Positions 1 to 12,500 of a DNA stretch of 64,000 nt are shown one piece after another. The stretch covers positions 744,001-808,000 of the forward strand of contig BGZK01000084.1 of assembly GCA_005406025.1 (NCBI GenBank). Reading direction: 5' to 3'. A program made the translations under genes and the position numbers. A model generated the notes under the pieces. That model worked only from the letters and a program-made list of their open reading frames with translations. It made no database searches and was not told the origin of the DNA. Each line of letters starts with the position of its first letter. The first letter of the stretch is position 1. The stretch comes from Eumeta japonica (taxonomy: Eukaryota > Arthropoda > Insecta > Lepidoptera > Psychidae).

Positions 1-46
1 TAGTAATAGGATTCCGTTTTACCCTTTAGGTACGGGACCCTAAAAT
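1..46. repeat. Edge of an interspersed repeat, lepidopteran type
   Basis: The first 46 bases resemble the end of an interspersed repeat that is very abundant in moths and butterflies, with the GTACGGGACCCT-like core. This is recognised from memory and was not searched. The reading frame of the neighbouring Kunitz exon stays open through it to the window edge, so the true exon end cannot be placed. Confidence 0.4.
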
Positions 47-3000
47 CTAAAAACCAGTCGCATTCCGGCTTAAAAGTAAACGACACGTATAAGGATATGT
101 ATGATTTACTATTGTTTTTCGACGGTGTGTATTTGGAGCACGCCTGTTGACATTCTTCATGGTTTCGGAAATTATTGGTATTTCCACCACATCCGGTATA
201 ACCAAAGGGCTCACAGTGACCGCGTTTTGCGTCATAAAACCAACGCTCGTTGTAACCTCGGCAGGGCCCCACGTCCAAGGGCAGTCCACATACGTCTGAA
301 ATCATAAAAGATTCGTAATCCATATCGGCTGAAAGACCTTTTAGTTCGTAACAACTGTATTCATAGTGCACATATTGTTTTCTATAACTATCACTATTTT
401 ATCATTTTTGCAAACAGAAAAAGATAAATTCATCTAGTAGCTGATTCAATCGTGAATACATTTACCCAATTATATTGAAACTAATTCTTGTTTTTCGGTT
501 ATGCAAAAGAAAAAAAATATATAATAATTATTCTCAATATCATCAGCATCAATCAGCCTTTGTAAAGATAATTCAGCCAAGGATCGATGAGAATAAGGTT
601 CAGATAGGTACTTGTATACGCATACATATAACTATATTCCTATACAACCTACATTCTTGATCGTCATATATATGACCACCACGATAAGCGAAGACAAGAT
701 GACCCCATTGTTAGTGCAAGCGTCCCATGAACTTCGTTACTTATAAATATAAAGGCTACGTGAACAACCTTAATTGTTATATAAAGAGATCAAGAAATGA
801 TACAATACAACCTTGTGCGTTGAGTGCGAGACGGCAGTCGGCGCTGTCTACGTCACAGAGCGCTTCTTGCTGTGTCAGCGTCCCGCGGCAGGCCTCAAAG
901 CGCTTCTGAATTTTTGTTTCTAACCCTGGATCGTCCACAGTCGAATTGTCGCCTGTCAATTCCTTAACGAACATAAAGTTAATCAAAAATTGTTTTACCA
1001 TTTAACGATGGTGGAAGAACATTTTTTATGTGTAATAACGTATTTACGATAAATAAATTTTTGAATATCTTTAAAAAGCTATCTAATAAAATTATAAATA
1101 TAAAATTGATTGTGAGTAAATAATATATAGTATCATATAGTTAAAGTTATGGACACAAATTTGAAAATATGGACCGGTACTCACCTTATACTGTAAACAA
1201 ACAATGAGTTTTAACGTTCTGTATCAAATGGAAAACAGGTGACTTCTAAAATCATTTGATGCGAATTAACAAAATATGAAACAGGGAATGAGATATTTTT
1301 CCCATTTTTCACCAATCCGTGGAAACGCTCGATAGCGACCTTCAACTCGCACGGGACAACGTGAACGGTTATCCAGAGTCCAAGGCCTCAGCCCTAAATA
1401 AAAGTATTGTCCGTTCTCTCAGATATGGGCGTACCCAGGGGGACAGGGGAGGGCAGCTACCCCCCCCCCTCCTTCCCAAATTGTATGTTGTACATTATAA
1501 GAGCGAAGCGCGGACGATCTACTCTAAAAAAAATCTGACTTGCCCCTCCTAAGCCAGAAACTGGGTATGTCCATGCTCTCAGAGTTATTGGCAGTACATT
1601 ACTAAATTTCTATTTTCAACTTTCCTCGTAACGATATTTGTGATTAAAAACATTAATGTAGATAACAATGTATAATTTAATTACAAAATGAAAATACTAC
1701 GAGTACGTCGATCCGTGAATATCTGATGGCAACGAAGCTACTTGGGCGTTTTTACCCGACTACGGAGAGTTACGACTTGAGCAGTCTATGTATGTTTGCC
1801 CATCTGTTTCCATGTTCCTCCTAAGCTACTCATCACAATTTAAAAATGAGATATTGTTAGAAATGCCTTGATCTCCCCTTGGTTATGGATAACTATACTC
1901 GCATAATTCGCCATGACTCGGCCGCATGTTACGCTCATATAATGTGACGTTTCTTCCTAATTCACTGGCTGCTTAAATCCTGCGTTAAAAAGTCTCAATT
2001 CAAAATCAAAAATATTAGTATAAGATGAACTAGGCAACACAAGGAATAAATATTATGATGCACGTACTATCCCCTGCCAGAACGCGAATTGACGGTTCCA
2101 TTGATTGAGCAGCCTCCTGGTGATCTCCTGCTGCGCACGAACGTCGCGAGTGATGTAGAAACGGGTCCGCAAGCGATGACCGCGTCCGCAACGCGCCGAG
2201 CACGGCGACCAGTCGCCCCATTTGCTCACCGGACACTCCATGCGGGGGGCGTCCTAGGAGGATGAAAGTTCCTTTTAGGATTCCGCACCCAAAATACCAA
2301 AACGTAACTCTTATGATAAAACTTCTGTATTTTATTATCGGTTCCTTTTCTTATTACAATAATGTATGTATGTAAAATACTAAAGATTTAAACAAACTTG
2401 TTTTTAATGTCACACTTTACAAAACCTTCCGTATGCGTCTATCTCATATTTTTTGACCGATATTTCTTCAGTGGCCTTTTTTCATTAATATAAGCCAAGG
2501 TACATATCCAATTGGTGTAAAATTACTAGATAGTACGAAAAAGCTTCCTGAGATAAAAATAACCACCACATAACTAAGTAAATTAACTACATAATAGTAT
2601 AAGCCTACCACAACAAACGTCAAATATTTTGATAGAAAGAACCTAAGGAATCGTCCTTAGGTTACCATCGGATAATCATGGTTTTCATTAATATTCAGCG
2701 GAATATTATGTGTTAATGGTAAGGCAATAAACTAACCACAAAGAACCAGTCAAAATTGTTCGGCGGCGACGCCGATGGACCCACTGACGGCCTGTGAACA
2801 AAAACGCTAGGTAAATGACAGCTTTTCACACGAAAAACCAATATACGAAGTAATTGAATAAATATATTAACACAATGCAAGGTCCCGCATCACACGGTAT
2901 AGCTTGATGCATAATAGTCCTCGCCCTGTAGCCAATGTGACACCGTTTGTGCGCACGCGGAACTAGGTAGTGTCGGGAGCGCGCGCGCACGCCGCACCCC

Positions 3001-3526
3001 TCGCACGGCGACCACTCCGACCACGGCGACACCGCGCACGGCCCGCTCGACTCTGCAGGCTCTGGTTCGTACTCTGAAGGCACTCTGTAATAGTACTCCA
3101 TTTGTTAAATCGAGCAATCCCCTCTGCCAATCATCGTCGTGATCCCGGTACTATTATCTATTTCACTTCAGTCTCGTTTCGCTCTAGATACGATTTAAGG
3201 TCCAGCTTTTGATCCCTTAGATGTAATTCATCTTCAACACGTCTATATACTTAAGATATTAAGGAAATCAGTTTCTCAACTATCAGACTATAATGTAATA
3301 TAAGCTATACAATTTTTTACTCCAACTTCACCCCTTTAAGAGTTGTATTTCCAAGAACACCGAAACATGTATTTCTTTATTTATCACGAACACATTAAAA
3401 ACCAGTATCGAAACCCAGGAAGGGACCGAAAGCGAATCTATGTTTTACAGCTCAATTCTTCTATATAAAATATGAACATTTTATATTCCGGGAGCGAAGC
3501 TGCGAACATATAACATATTACTTTTC

Positions 3527-3559
<33 letters not shown>

Positions 3560-6500
3560 ACAATCTTATAGTGCGACATAGCAACTAAGCAAGAATTCAT
3601 ATTTTCGTACAGCAGAGTTTAAGAATAAAAACCTACGAAAAAAAATCAAAACAACCTGCAATGCCTTCTAGGACCATAACATTTTCGGTAGTCGGTGAGC
3701 TTCGCCCGACAGTTCTCGAATTGCGCTCGCGTCGGCCAGACGTACTGGCGCTGGCGGGTGGCGCGACCCGGGCCGCACGTCACGCTGCACGCGCCCCATG
3801 TGCCCCATTCGTGGACCGTACACGCGCCACCGACCGCTGAATCCCGACCGGTCTCTCCACTCTCTTCGGCTGTATGAACATTTATACAAGTCATTAAAAG
3901 AGAGCGTGATATGTGACATGTATAAATTTATGAATTAACTTGGTGGGGCGCCAGAAGGAACAAAAAGGGTAATACATAAGTACCTATGACACCAATAATT
4001 TTCTAAAATGCTAAACTTGAAAAATACAAACATATGTGATAGCCAGTGCGGCAACTTCTCTGATTAGTAATGCATTAAAATAAAAATTAAAAATAAGGCC
4101 AAAGGCTCAGTGAACTCTGCAACGTTGATCGTATCATTTGAAAAGGTTACATCAACAGTTTTAATTGCAAAAAGTAGTAAACAATGCACATCACTTTGAG
4201 ACACAAGTTTTAATTCACGTTGTACAAGTTGTTCCAATCTTGTCTGATCTGACTATAGGCGGAAAATGACTACATATTATATAGTAAAGCCGGTATTGTA
4301 CAAATTTGATGGATTGGTAATTTAAACTCCTCCTTAGTTGAAATTATCAATTTCCTGCCCTCGTTTGGAAAAATAGAACATAATAATATATAATTTGCTC
4401 GTTCAGTAGACAAAATACGATGAACATTATCCATATCTATAGGATAGTGTCAGAACACGCTGAAACTTCAAACTTCACATTTCGCACACGTGGAAAAAAC
4501 CTTACGAAATATTGAAAAAAATCCAAAAGTGCACACCTCATAACGGTCGTTCAACTTTTTGCTAATATATATATTAGTACGAATGTTTTTTTCTTGTCAT
4601 TCGTGAATTTATGTCTGTAAGTACATTATGAGTAACATGAAAAAAAAGATTTTTGATTAATATCTTCTAAACCGTTCAGAGTTTAAAAACGCCAAGCAAT
4701 AGGGCTCACCTTTACGACAAATGAAGACATTTGAAAAAAGATTCAACTCATTTCATTGCTTATATTTTTTTTAATTGATAGAACAAACAGACGGACAGAC
4801 TAGGGACAGCGCTAAATATTCCTTTATAATTTCGTTTTTTGTACGTACATTATATTAATTAAAAAAAACAGTCTAAAGACATATTTGAAGTTCTTAGCTG
4901 TAAAATCATTCATTCTTCTATGACTTTATCATTTAATTTCGGGTATTTCAACAATTTTATGTTGTGAAGTTGTCACAACGCGGCCTGTCGAGAGTAGAGC
5001 ACACCCACACTCTTACGCGTTGTGAGGCATGCAACAGACATCGGAAAGCCTAAATCAACAAGGCATAATGTTTTAAAATGCAACCAACTTCACCCATAAC
5101 ACGTGCAACCAGTAGCAGCGATTAGTATCGAGAGATGTCTAAAAAAGACACACTTTTGTTGTCCGATGTTAAGAAGATGTCGAGCAAATTCAGATTTTCT
5201 CAACTGGATTCTGTAATCGGATTAATCATCGTCCCAATGCGTGAGAATTTTCAACGTGCATATAATCTGCGCGGCTCGCAGGTGGATAATCCTCATTTGA
5301 TGACTTTCGATGTCAATTTAAAATTAATTTGTGAACGAAGGCACTCGATGGCCAAACAATAGGGCCATTCGAATTACCCGTGATTTAAATAACGCTTCTT
5401 ATTCGGAGTTTCTCCGAAATAACTTATCTAAACTTCCAGAAAACGTGTCGCTACAACGGACAAGAACCTTGCAGCTTCGAAATGATGGCTCTCCGACGCA
5501 TTATACGACGGCAATAAGACGATATTTCAGTATTGTTCATCAACACGAAAGGATGTCTAGGTCCAATTTTACAGCCGCCTCGATCACTTGATTTATATCC
5601 TATCAAATTTCACTACTGAGAAAACTTATAGAAAAAGTGTGATTTATAATATACAAGAAAAATTGCCACAACGTGTTTTTGCTGCAACAAAGGAAATGAT
5701 ACGATCCAAAAATGTGAGACATATTAAAAGAGTATTTTTAAAAGGACTATATGCATATACTGTTAAAGCTCATTTTAAGCATCTATTTAAAAATTGAAGC
5801 ATGTTAAAAATATATCACATACTTTCTTCGACTACGATTTCCGTGTCTATCCCAAATTACCATAGATATTATAAAAAACTTGCAGTTTATTTGTTATTCT
5901 ACAAAATTAACATTAAACACAATTTGTTTAAAACTCTATTATTTATATATGGAGCTGCGACCTTGATCGGGATTGAGAGCGAACTCAGAAACGAGACTAG
6001 GTTAAATTCAATATAAAAGATGAAGGAGTTTTTTCACGGGGAATACATATACACAAGGACGAAACCATTAGCAGACTAATTATTCATACTGACTGTTACC
6101 ATCACAGTTCTTTTCATATAACCGGAGTCGCGTGAGCCGAAGACGCGCGAACGGTCTCATCTCTCCATTAGTAGAATAGAATGGCGAACGGGCATCACGG
6201 GGCCAGTCCGGGCGAAGGGCTCGCACCGCGGCGGCTGGCAACGTGGGCTGGCGGTGTGACTGCGAAAGAAACGCCGTAGGATAATACAGGTAACCTAACC
6301 TAATCCATATGGCAATTTTGTCGTAAACATTGTCATATTTAAAAGTAACCCTCAAATCAAGCTTAATGTCAGCCGTTCAATGTATGATGAATAATAGTTT
6401 TATCATTAAATATCGATATTTGTAGATGATAACTTTATTATTATTCATGGTATATTATTACTGCTACTTATTTTTTATTTTCCAGTTTATATACCGCTAA

Positions 6501-9500
6501 CCCTATTACACATCGGTAATCACTTGAGCTGGGCATCTAAACCGATTGGTTAAAATGCTAAAAATGAGAGAAACTATAAGAAACTTGAGTTCCTCTTCTT
6601 TTAAAACACCACTGAAATGGCGTATTGATGATTGAAATTGACTTTCCATTCTCATGACCATTTAAATGACCTAAGGGACCATTCATAAATTATATTAGGC
6701 GTTTAAATAGGATCATAAAAATGGATTAAGTTACGAATACTCGCTATGTGTACGACATTAGCGCTATTTAGCGTCCGCAATATTCCGGAATTTATCCAAA
6801 ATCTGTATGTTCATGAGATAAAACATTGTTTAATAATCTATAATAATTGATGGTAGAGTTGACTGTTATTATTGTTAATAATAATAATAATTCTATTTCT
6901 AGGACACAACTATAACTAAATACCAACAGAATCTCCTTGTTTTGGTTTATTTTTCATAATGAAAATAATTACGTATTGTTGCTCTTTTCACTAGAGCTGG
7001 GATAGTTTAGTTATTTATACTTTAATCCACAATCATTTTCATTTCGTAGAACAATAATAATTATCTGCCCACATGTCTGGTAATTAAATGATCAACTAAT
7101 CCGGGTTTTACAGTCAATGGAGTGACATTATTTCTTCAATTTGACACATTAACGTGAAAAAATAAACTGCAAAGGCGGGCCGTCCTGTGCCGGATCGTGA
7201 TGCCGAACGGCGCGCGCCGCGCACGAGGCGGGCCCAAAAACCGGACTACCCGCGAAACTCAGAACGACGAAATCGCACGCGTATGTGCCGCCGCAACTTA
7301 GGCCCTGTCCGTACTGCAATTTTTCACGGCGCGATTTTTTTCTCGCAATTCTTTAACAAATTGAATCTCATGGGATAGTCGGACTAGCGGTTGAAAATTC
7401 TTGCGGAAATATCTATGGTTTGATACAAATTGAATTTTGCCGCGCACTCGCCCCGCATCTATCAGCGGGGAACCCACCCGAACGGCGGGGGACATTACAT
7501 CTCGACCCAGCGCTTCTCGACGTACTTCGTCGTGTAAACCAGGGTCACCGCTTTGAAGAGTTTGCTGCAGCGCACTCCGTCCTTATCGAGCTTGTCGACG
7601 GAGCCGCCGCAGACCCGGAAAATCACCATCCACGCAGGAGAGAAAGAGGTATCAATTATTCTGCTGTAAACACCTTATAATGATTCAATATTAAAATTAA
7701 CGGATATAGATTTTTCATATAAAAATGTAATTGTTAGTTTGTTTTTTCATTTTTTCAAATTAAAAACATTTTCATTGCATATATTCCTAACAAAATTGTA
7801 CCAATACCTGAAAGAAGCACTCTCAAATCCTGTACATTACGAGCCGTGTAATAATAATATTAAAACAAAAAGTGGTGTAGTTAAATAATTAGCATTTTTT
7901 AAAACATACGCAACAGATATTAAGGGTAAATAAACTATTTCATTTTTGTCCAATTTTGAATTCATAAGACTGAAATATATTTATTTCAATGAACATGACT
8001 GTGAAATATATCAATGAAGTCATCTAATTTTATTCGGTAATTTTAATTTATAACGTTTTCCATCTTTACATATGAAGCTCACCGACACACTAAACACCTA
8101 TTAATAATTTAATTTATTATATATTAGTAATAGCAATTAGTATGTACCCACTCAATAAAAACCTAACAAATTTCAAATTTAAATTAGAAAAATATCAGTT
8201 TTACATCCAAGTGCATTCGATATAAAACAATGAAACCCTACACGTACACTAGTTGAAGTATGCAAGCGACCGTCGATATAAATCCGACAGTGTGTCAATC
8301 AAAATATTTACCATATAAGTGATGCCGTTGTCGGTCCCCGCGTCGTAGGGGTACAGCGGCAACGTCGCGGATAAACGCCACGTGCAGTTGGGGTTGCACA
8401 GCTCCAGGGCGGAGACGCCGATGATCCAGTCGGGCGAGGGCGCCATTTTAGCCGCCAACGACACCAGGTGGTGACGCGCGTCCACGCGGAACACGGCGAA
8501 AGTGCTGCCTCCCACTTGCTGCCACGACAGCCCGCGGGCCTTGATGATCGTGCGGATGTGCTCGCTCTGCGCGAACAGAGATATGTGTTTAATGTTTCAG
8601 CGTAATTTTCAGTGTCGTCGTTTCTTCGATTCTCATGCGATGGGAAATAGATTCGTCGACGTGCTTAGTACCTCGGCTTTTAATTCTTTTTCGAGAGCAG
8701 TAGTGGCCCCGTCGTCGGCGAGCCTCCGCAAGCCGGGCGAAGCGACGCGTCCCTCTTGCCACACTCGATACTGCGCGGTGTGCGACGCACCGATGAGGTC
8801 GCCGAAATGAGCTCGTGCAGTCTCCGGCGGAAATTCGCGGGGATGCGTGTTGCGGGACCATAAACCATCGAAACTGACCTGTCGAGTAATGGAATGACGT
8901 TACCTACTCGTTTTTGAACAAAAGCTACCAACTCAAATATACAGTAAATACTGCAAGTTAAGAGTATTTTTCACATATCATCCATTAGCTGTATATCATA
9001 TTTTATAAGGCCCTCGATAGGAAATAAAAATTTTGTGGTAGTGTTTATGCTTCAGCGGTGGGATGTTAAAAAACTGACAAATCAAAAATAGATATATGAA
9101 TTTCATATAATATCACGTATTTACCTCATATTTAGCCTCGTCACATGCGCAGCATGGCTCTACGATGGGGGGTTGTCGTGTGAAAGCTGCGGGCGCAGCG
9201 GGCGCGGCGCACAACTTGCGGGCCAATTCGGACCTTTTGCCCGACACGGATTCGGCGCGCGCGCACAGCCGCACGCACACCTCGCTCACGCCGATGGGTG
9301 CACTCCATATCGCCTAAAACAAAGCTGCACTAATCCCCAGGCGATTTTGACGTGACAACGTCTTAAATTAGGTTGCGGCTGGGAGTCACTTATGAAAAAG
9401 GTGTAACGCTCGGTAACGTAACGATGAGTCACCGAACGAGAGAGAGGCCCGCCGAATGCCTTGCGTCTCTCTCCCACTCAACTATGATCGGTCTGCCGCG

Positions 9501-12500
9501 CGCGCAGCACTAGAGAATTAGTGCATAGCTTGCAAATGTATTGCAAGTTATTGTATGTATATTTGTATATAAATACGTATGTATGTGTAAAGGTAAAAAT
9601 AAAATTTTGTTAATATGAAATTCAGTGCGAGATTCTTTGTATAAATTAATGTTTTAAATATAATTCTTTGTATAAATAAATGTTTTAAATTGTTACTATT
9701 ATTTCATCCTTCTTCCTACTATACGAATGAATATTCACATTAAAATGATTTTACCATTCAAAGTCGTTGTCACGTAAAACTTTCGCCCGTATACCGACTT
9801 TACAGGCAACCAAATTTTTTTTTATTATTTATTACATTTAAAATTTTTGCAATTTTATGTTAAAATGATCAATAATTAAATTTACACACTTAAAAAATAG
9901 AATGCCATAAAATGTTACATTTCAAACATTATGCAGGACAACAAGGTTAACAAAAAGTTAAAAACATCTCATTATTCTTGAGTGAAGGAGCTCGAATACA
10001 TTAATGATTACTTAAGGACCATACGTTTACAAGCTCTAATAGGAAGAAAATATTTTATTAGAAGTCAATAATTTTACCTTCTCCAGCCTAAAATAATTTT
10101 CATCTCACTATGAAATCGAGAAAAATTACTCTTTTTGACTAAAAATTGTCTGAAAACAACATCTTTCACATTTTACGAAAACTTCTGCGGAGTCAATGTG
10201 GGATGCTAACCTGTACTTCAGTCTTGGGATGAGCTGTGGCATTTACTACTGCAGGAGCACACCGCTCATTTAGACGGCTTTGCGAATCATACGTCTGAAA
10301 GGTTCCAAGGGAATAGTTCGAAGTGAGCTCCACTTCACTGACATTGTGCGATCCTCCCTCTGTCGCAATCTTCTCATCCACCGCTTCCACCCATATGGCA
10401 AAGCCAGTGAAAGGTGTGAGCCCTTCTCCGCTATCAAGCCCCTTGAGGGTTACTGAGTACAAAAAAAAAACATTAAAATGAGTAAATCATAATTTTTTTT
10501 AATAATTTTACTCAGTACAATTTTAAACAAAACTTTTTATGGTATATGAATTGTAGCCGTGATATAATGGTTGATAAACCGATTTGGATCACAGAAAACG
10601 CAAGTTTGATGCCTGACCTCCAAGTGTCCTATTAACTAGTATGCAGATTGCAAATCTTAATAATTTTATCATTTGCTTTTAGGTATAAGTCAAAAAATAA
10701 TATTAGAGATTATAACACTGTAATTGGGTTTTTGAATACTTTTTTTTGTGATAAATGGAAACATCATATAAACTATTTTTTTTTGCAATAATTCAAAAGT
10801 TATTTCAAAATAAAAATTAATTTTTGAATCCAGTACCGAAGACACGCCGACAGCTCCCGAACAAACCCGAGCGCGTCTGACGTCATAATGTTAGTTGTCA
10901 CTCATTGCAGTTGATACGGAAATAATAAGTACAGTGTTGTGATTGATTTAATTCTGTTGTCATTGTTAAATGTTCAAATTTATATTGAAAATGTCGAACC
11001 TTAAAAGATATCGTTCTTGTTTTGTACCATAATGTACGAATACTACAAAAAAAAACTCCTGACAAAATGTTTTTAAATGTTCTCCAATATGACAAACGTC
11101 GAAATAAACGGTTTCGAACAGTGCATCGTGATAATCCCAAAACAAAATCGATTTTTTGTTGTGAAGATCATTTCGATGTAAGTATTTATAAATATATCAA
11201 CATCAGGAATATTATCAGACTTTGCCTTTATAAATCCTTTATCACACATAGCTAATCGGAATCAACTAACGACTCGTTTTTTAGCAATAAATTTTCAATA
11301 TTATTGTCTAGTCACATGTAATAGCCGTAAACGCTGTACTGTTATTAAATAGTTATAACATTATGACGTCACAACTATAGTGACCAATCATGGCGCGTTT
11401 ATAGTCACGTGATTTTTTTTTTAATTTTATCAATTTTTAATCGTTTATAATTAATTGAAAAAAAATTTTTATTCACTTTTTTTCATTAAATATCAATATT
11501 ATTAATAATAAAGTTTTCAGATACATGAAAAAAATCAATAACTTTTTTTTTTCAAATTCCCAATTCCTAACAAAATTATAAATGAAATGAAGCGATATGT
11601 AGAAGTGATGAATCGGTAAGCCAGAGAAACGGAACCACCTATATCATCGTTGAGGGTAGATTGCAATTCTTCGTTATTATGTACAACTTGCGACTCGCCC
11701 CGGCGTCACACGGATGCAATTTACTTACATGGTGTCACTTTGAATTTATCGCTTTAGTATTGATAGTTCATTGTTACGAACGACACTCTTCGAATGAAAA
11801 TATTACATTTATTTATTTAAATAATGTCGTATAATATCAAAATTGGTTAACATTTATGGGAATAGGTTATAAAGTTATCATGAAAGATAAATCACAATTT
11901 ATTCCCCGCTTACAGACTTAACAACTCTTATGTAGGTCCATTCATTTAGCGCATTCAAAACACTTTTCAGAACTGAAGTTCTAGTCGAACAAATCGGAAC
12001 TAAACTTAAGTTTCGCAAACTTGACTTGAGTAAACTTGAGTTAGAGTAAACTTGAATTAAACGCGCTTAGTAACTTAGTGAAAATGTCCCTTGTAGTTGT
12101 CAGTGTTTTATAATTGCTGCTAGTTATTACCGAATGTCTATGTACAATGTTTGCAGCTGACTCGCAGGCCGTGGTGGAGGGGTGCCGGCCAACCGTTTCG
12201 CTGCGAGTGATTCTTTGGTTGCGCGTAATTTTAAATAAGCGATATCTTCTAATGGCACAGCGTAAGGAACAATTTTGACTTGTATTAAATGCCCAAAGTA
12301 ACTGAAATATTCATCAGGATAAGGATACCGCGTTGTAGACAATAGCTTCACAAATAATAATGTTACTTAACGTTTTAAACATAAAAATGGTTACTGTGAG
12401 TGAATCTCAGGAGATAGGCATTTGGCATCGCATATTCTCCTCTAGGCTTTCTCTAAGCTTTTTGGAAAACTACAATTGTTTAGTACACTATTTTGATATG

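Noticed and set aside
47..289. 80-aa minus-strand ORF
   Set aside because: It is an out-of-frame shadow of the Kunitz exon; the Kunitz frame has exact family cysteine spacing.
8589..8931. Two minus-strand ORFs rich in Arg
   Set aside because: Both are shadows. The third frame of the same stretch encodes the Spondin_N exon 8878-8672 with good splice sites.
9360..9520. Possible Helitron 3' end (GC hairpin CTGCCGCGCGCGCAG then CTAG)
   Set aside because: No 5' TC end, A-T insertion site or second copy could be shown, so the short match may be chance.
10553..10625. Functional tRNA gene
   Set aside because: Only A- and B-box-like strings are present; no acceptor stem or cloverleaf can be drawn. 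Treated as a SINE relic.
12127..12351. 74-aa ORF as an F-spondin exon
   Set aside because: The exons ending at 13139 and starting at 10452 join in phase to complete a Reeler motif (GELYTVTLKG), leaving no room for it.
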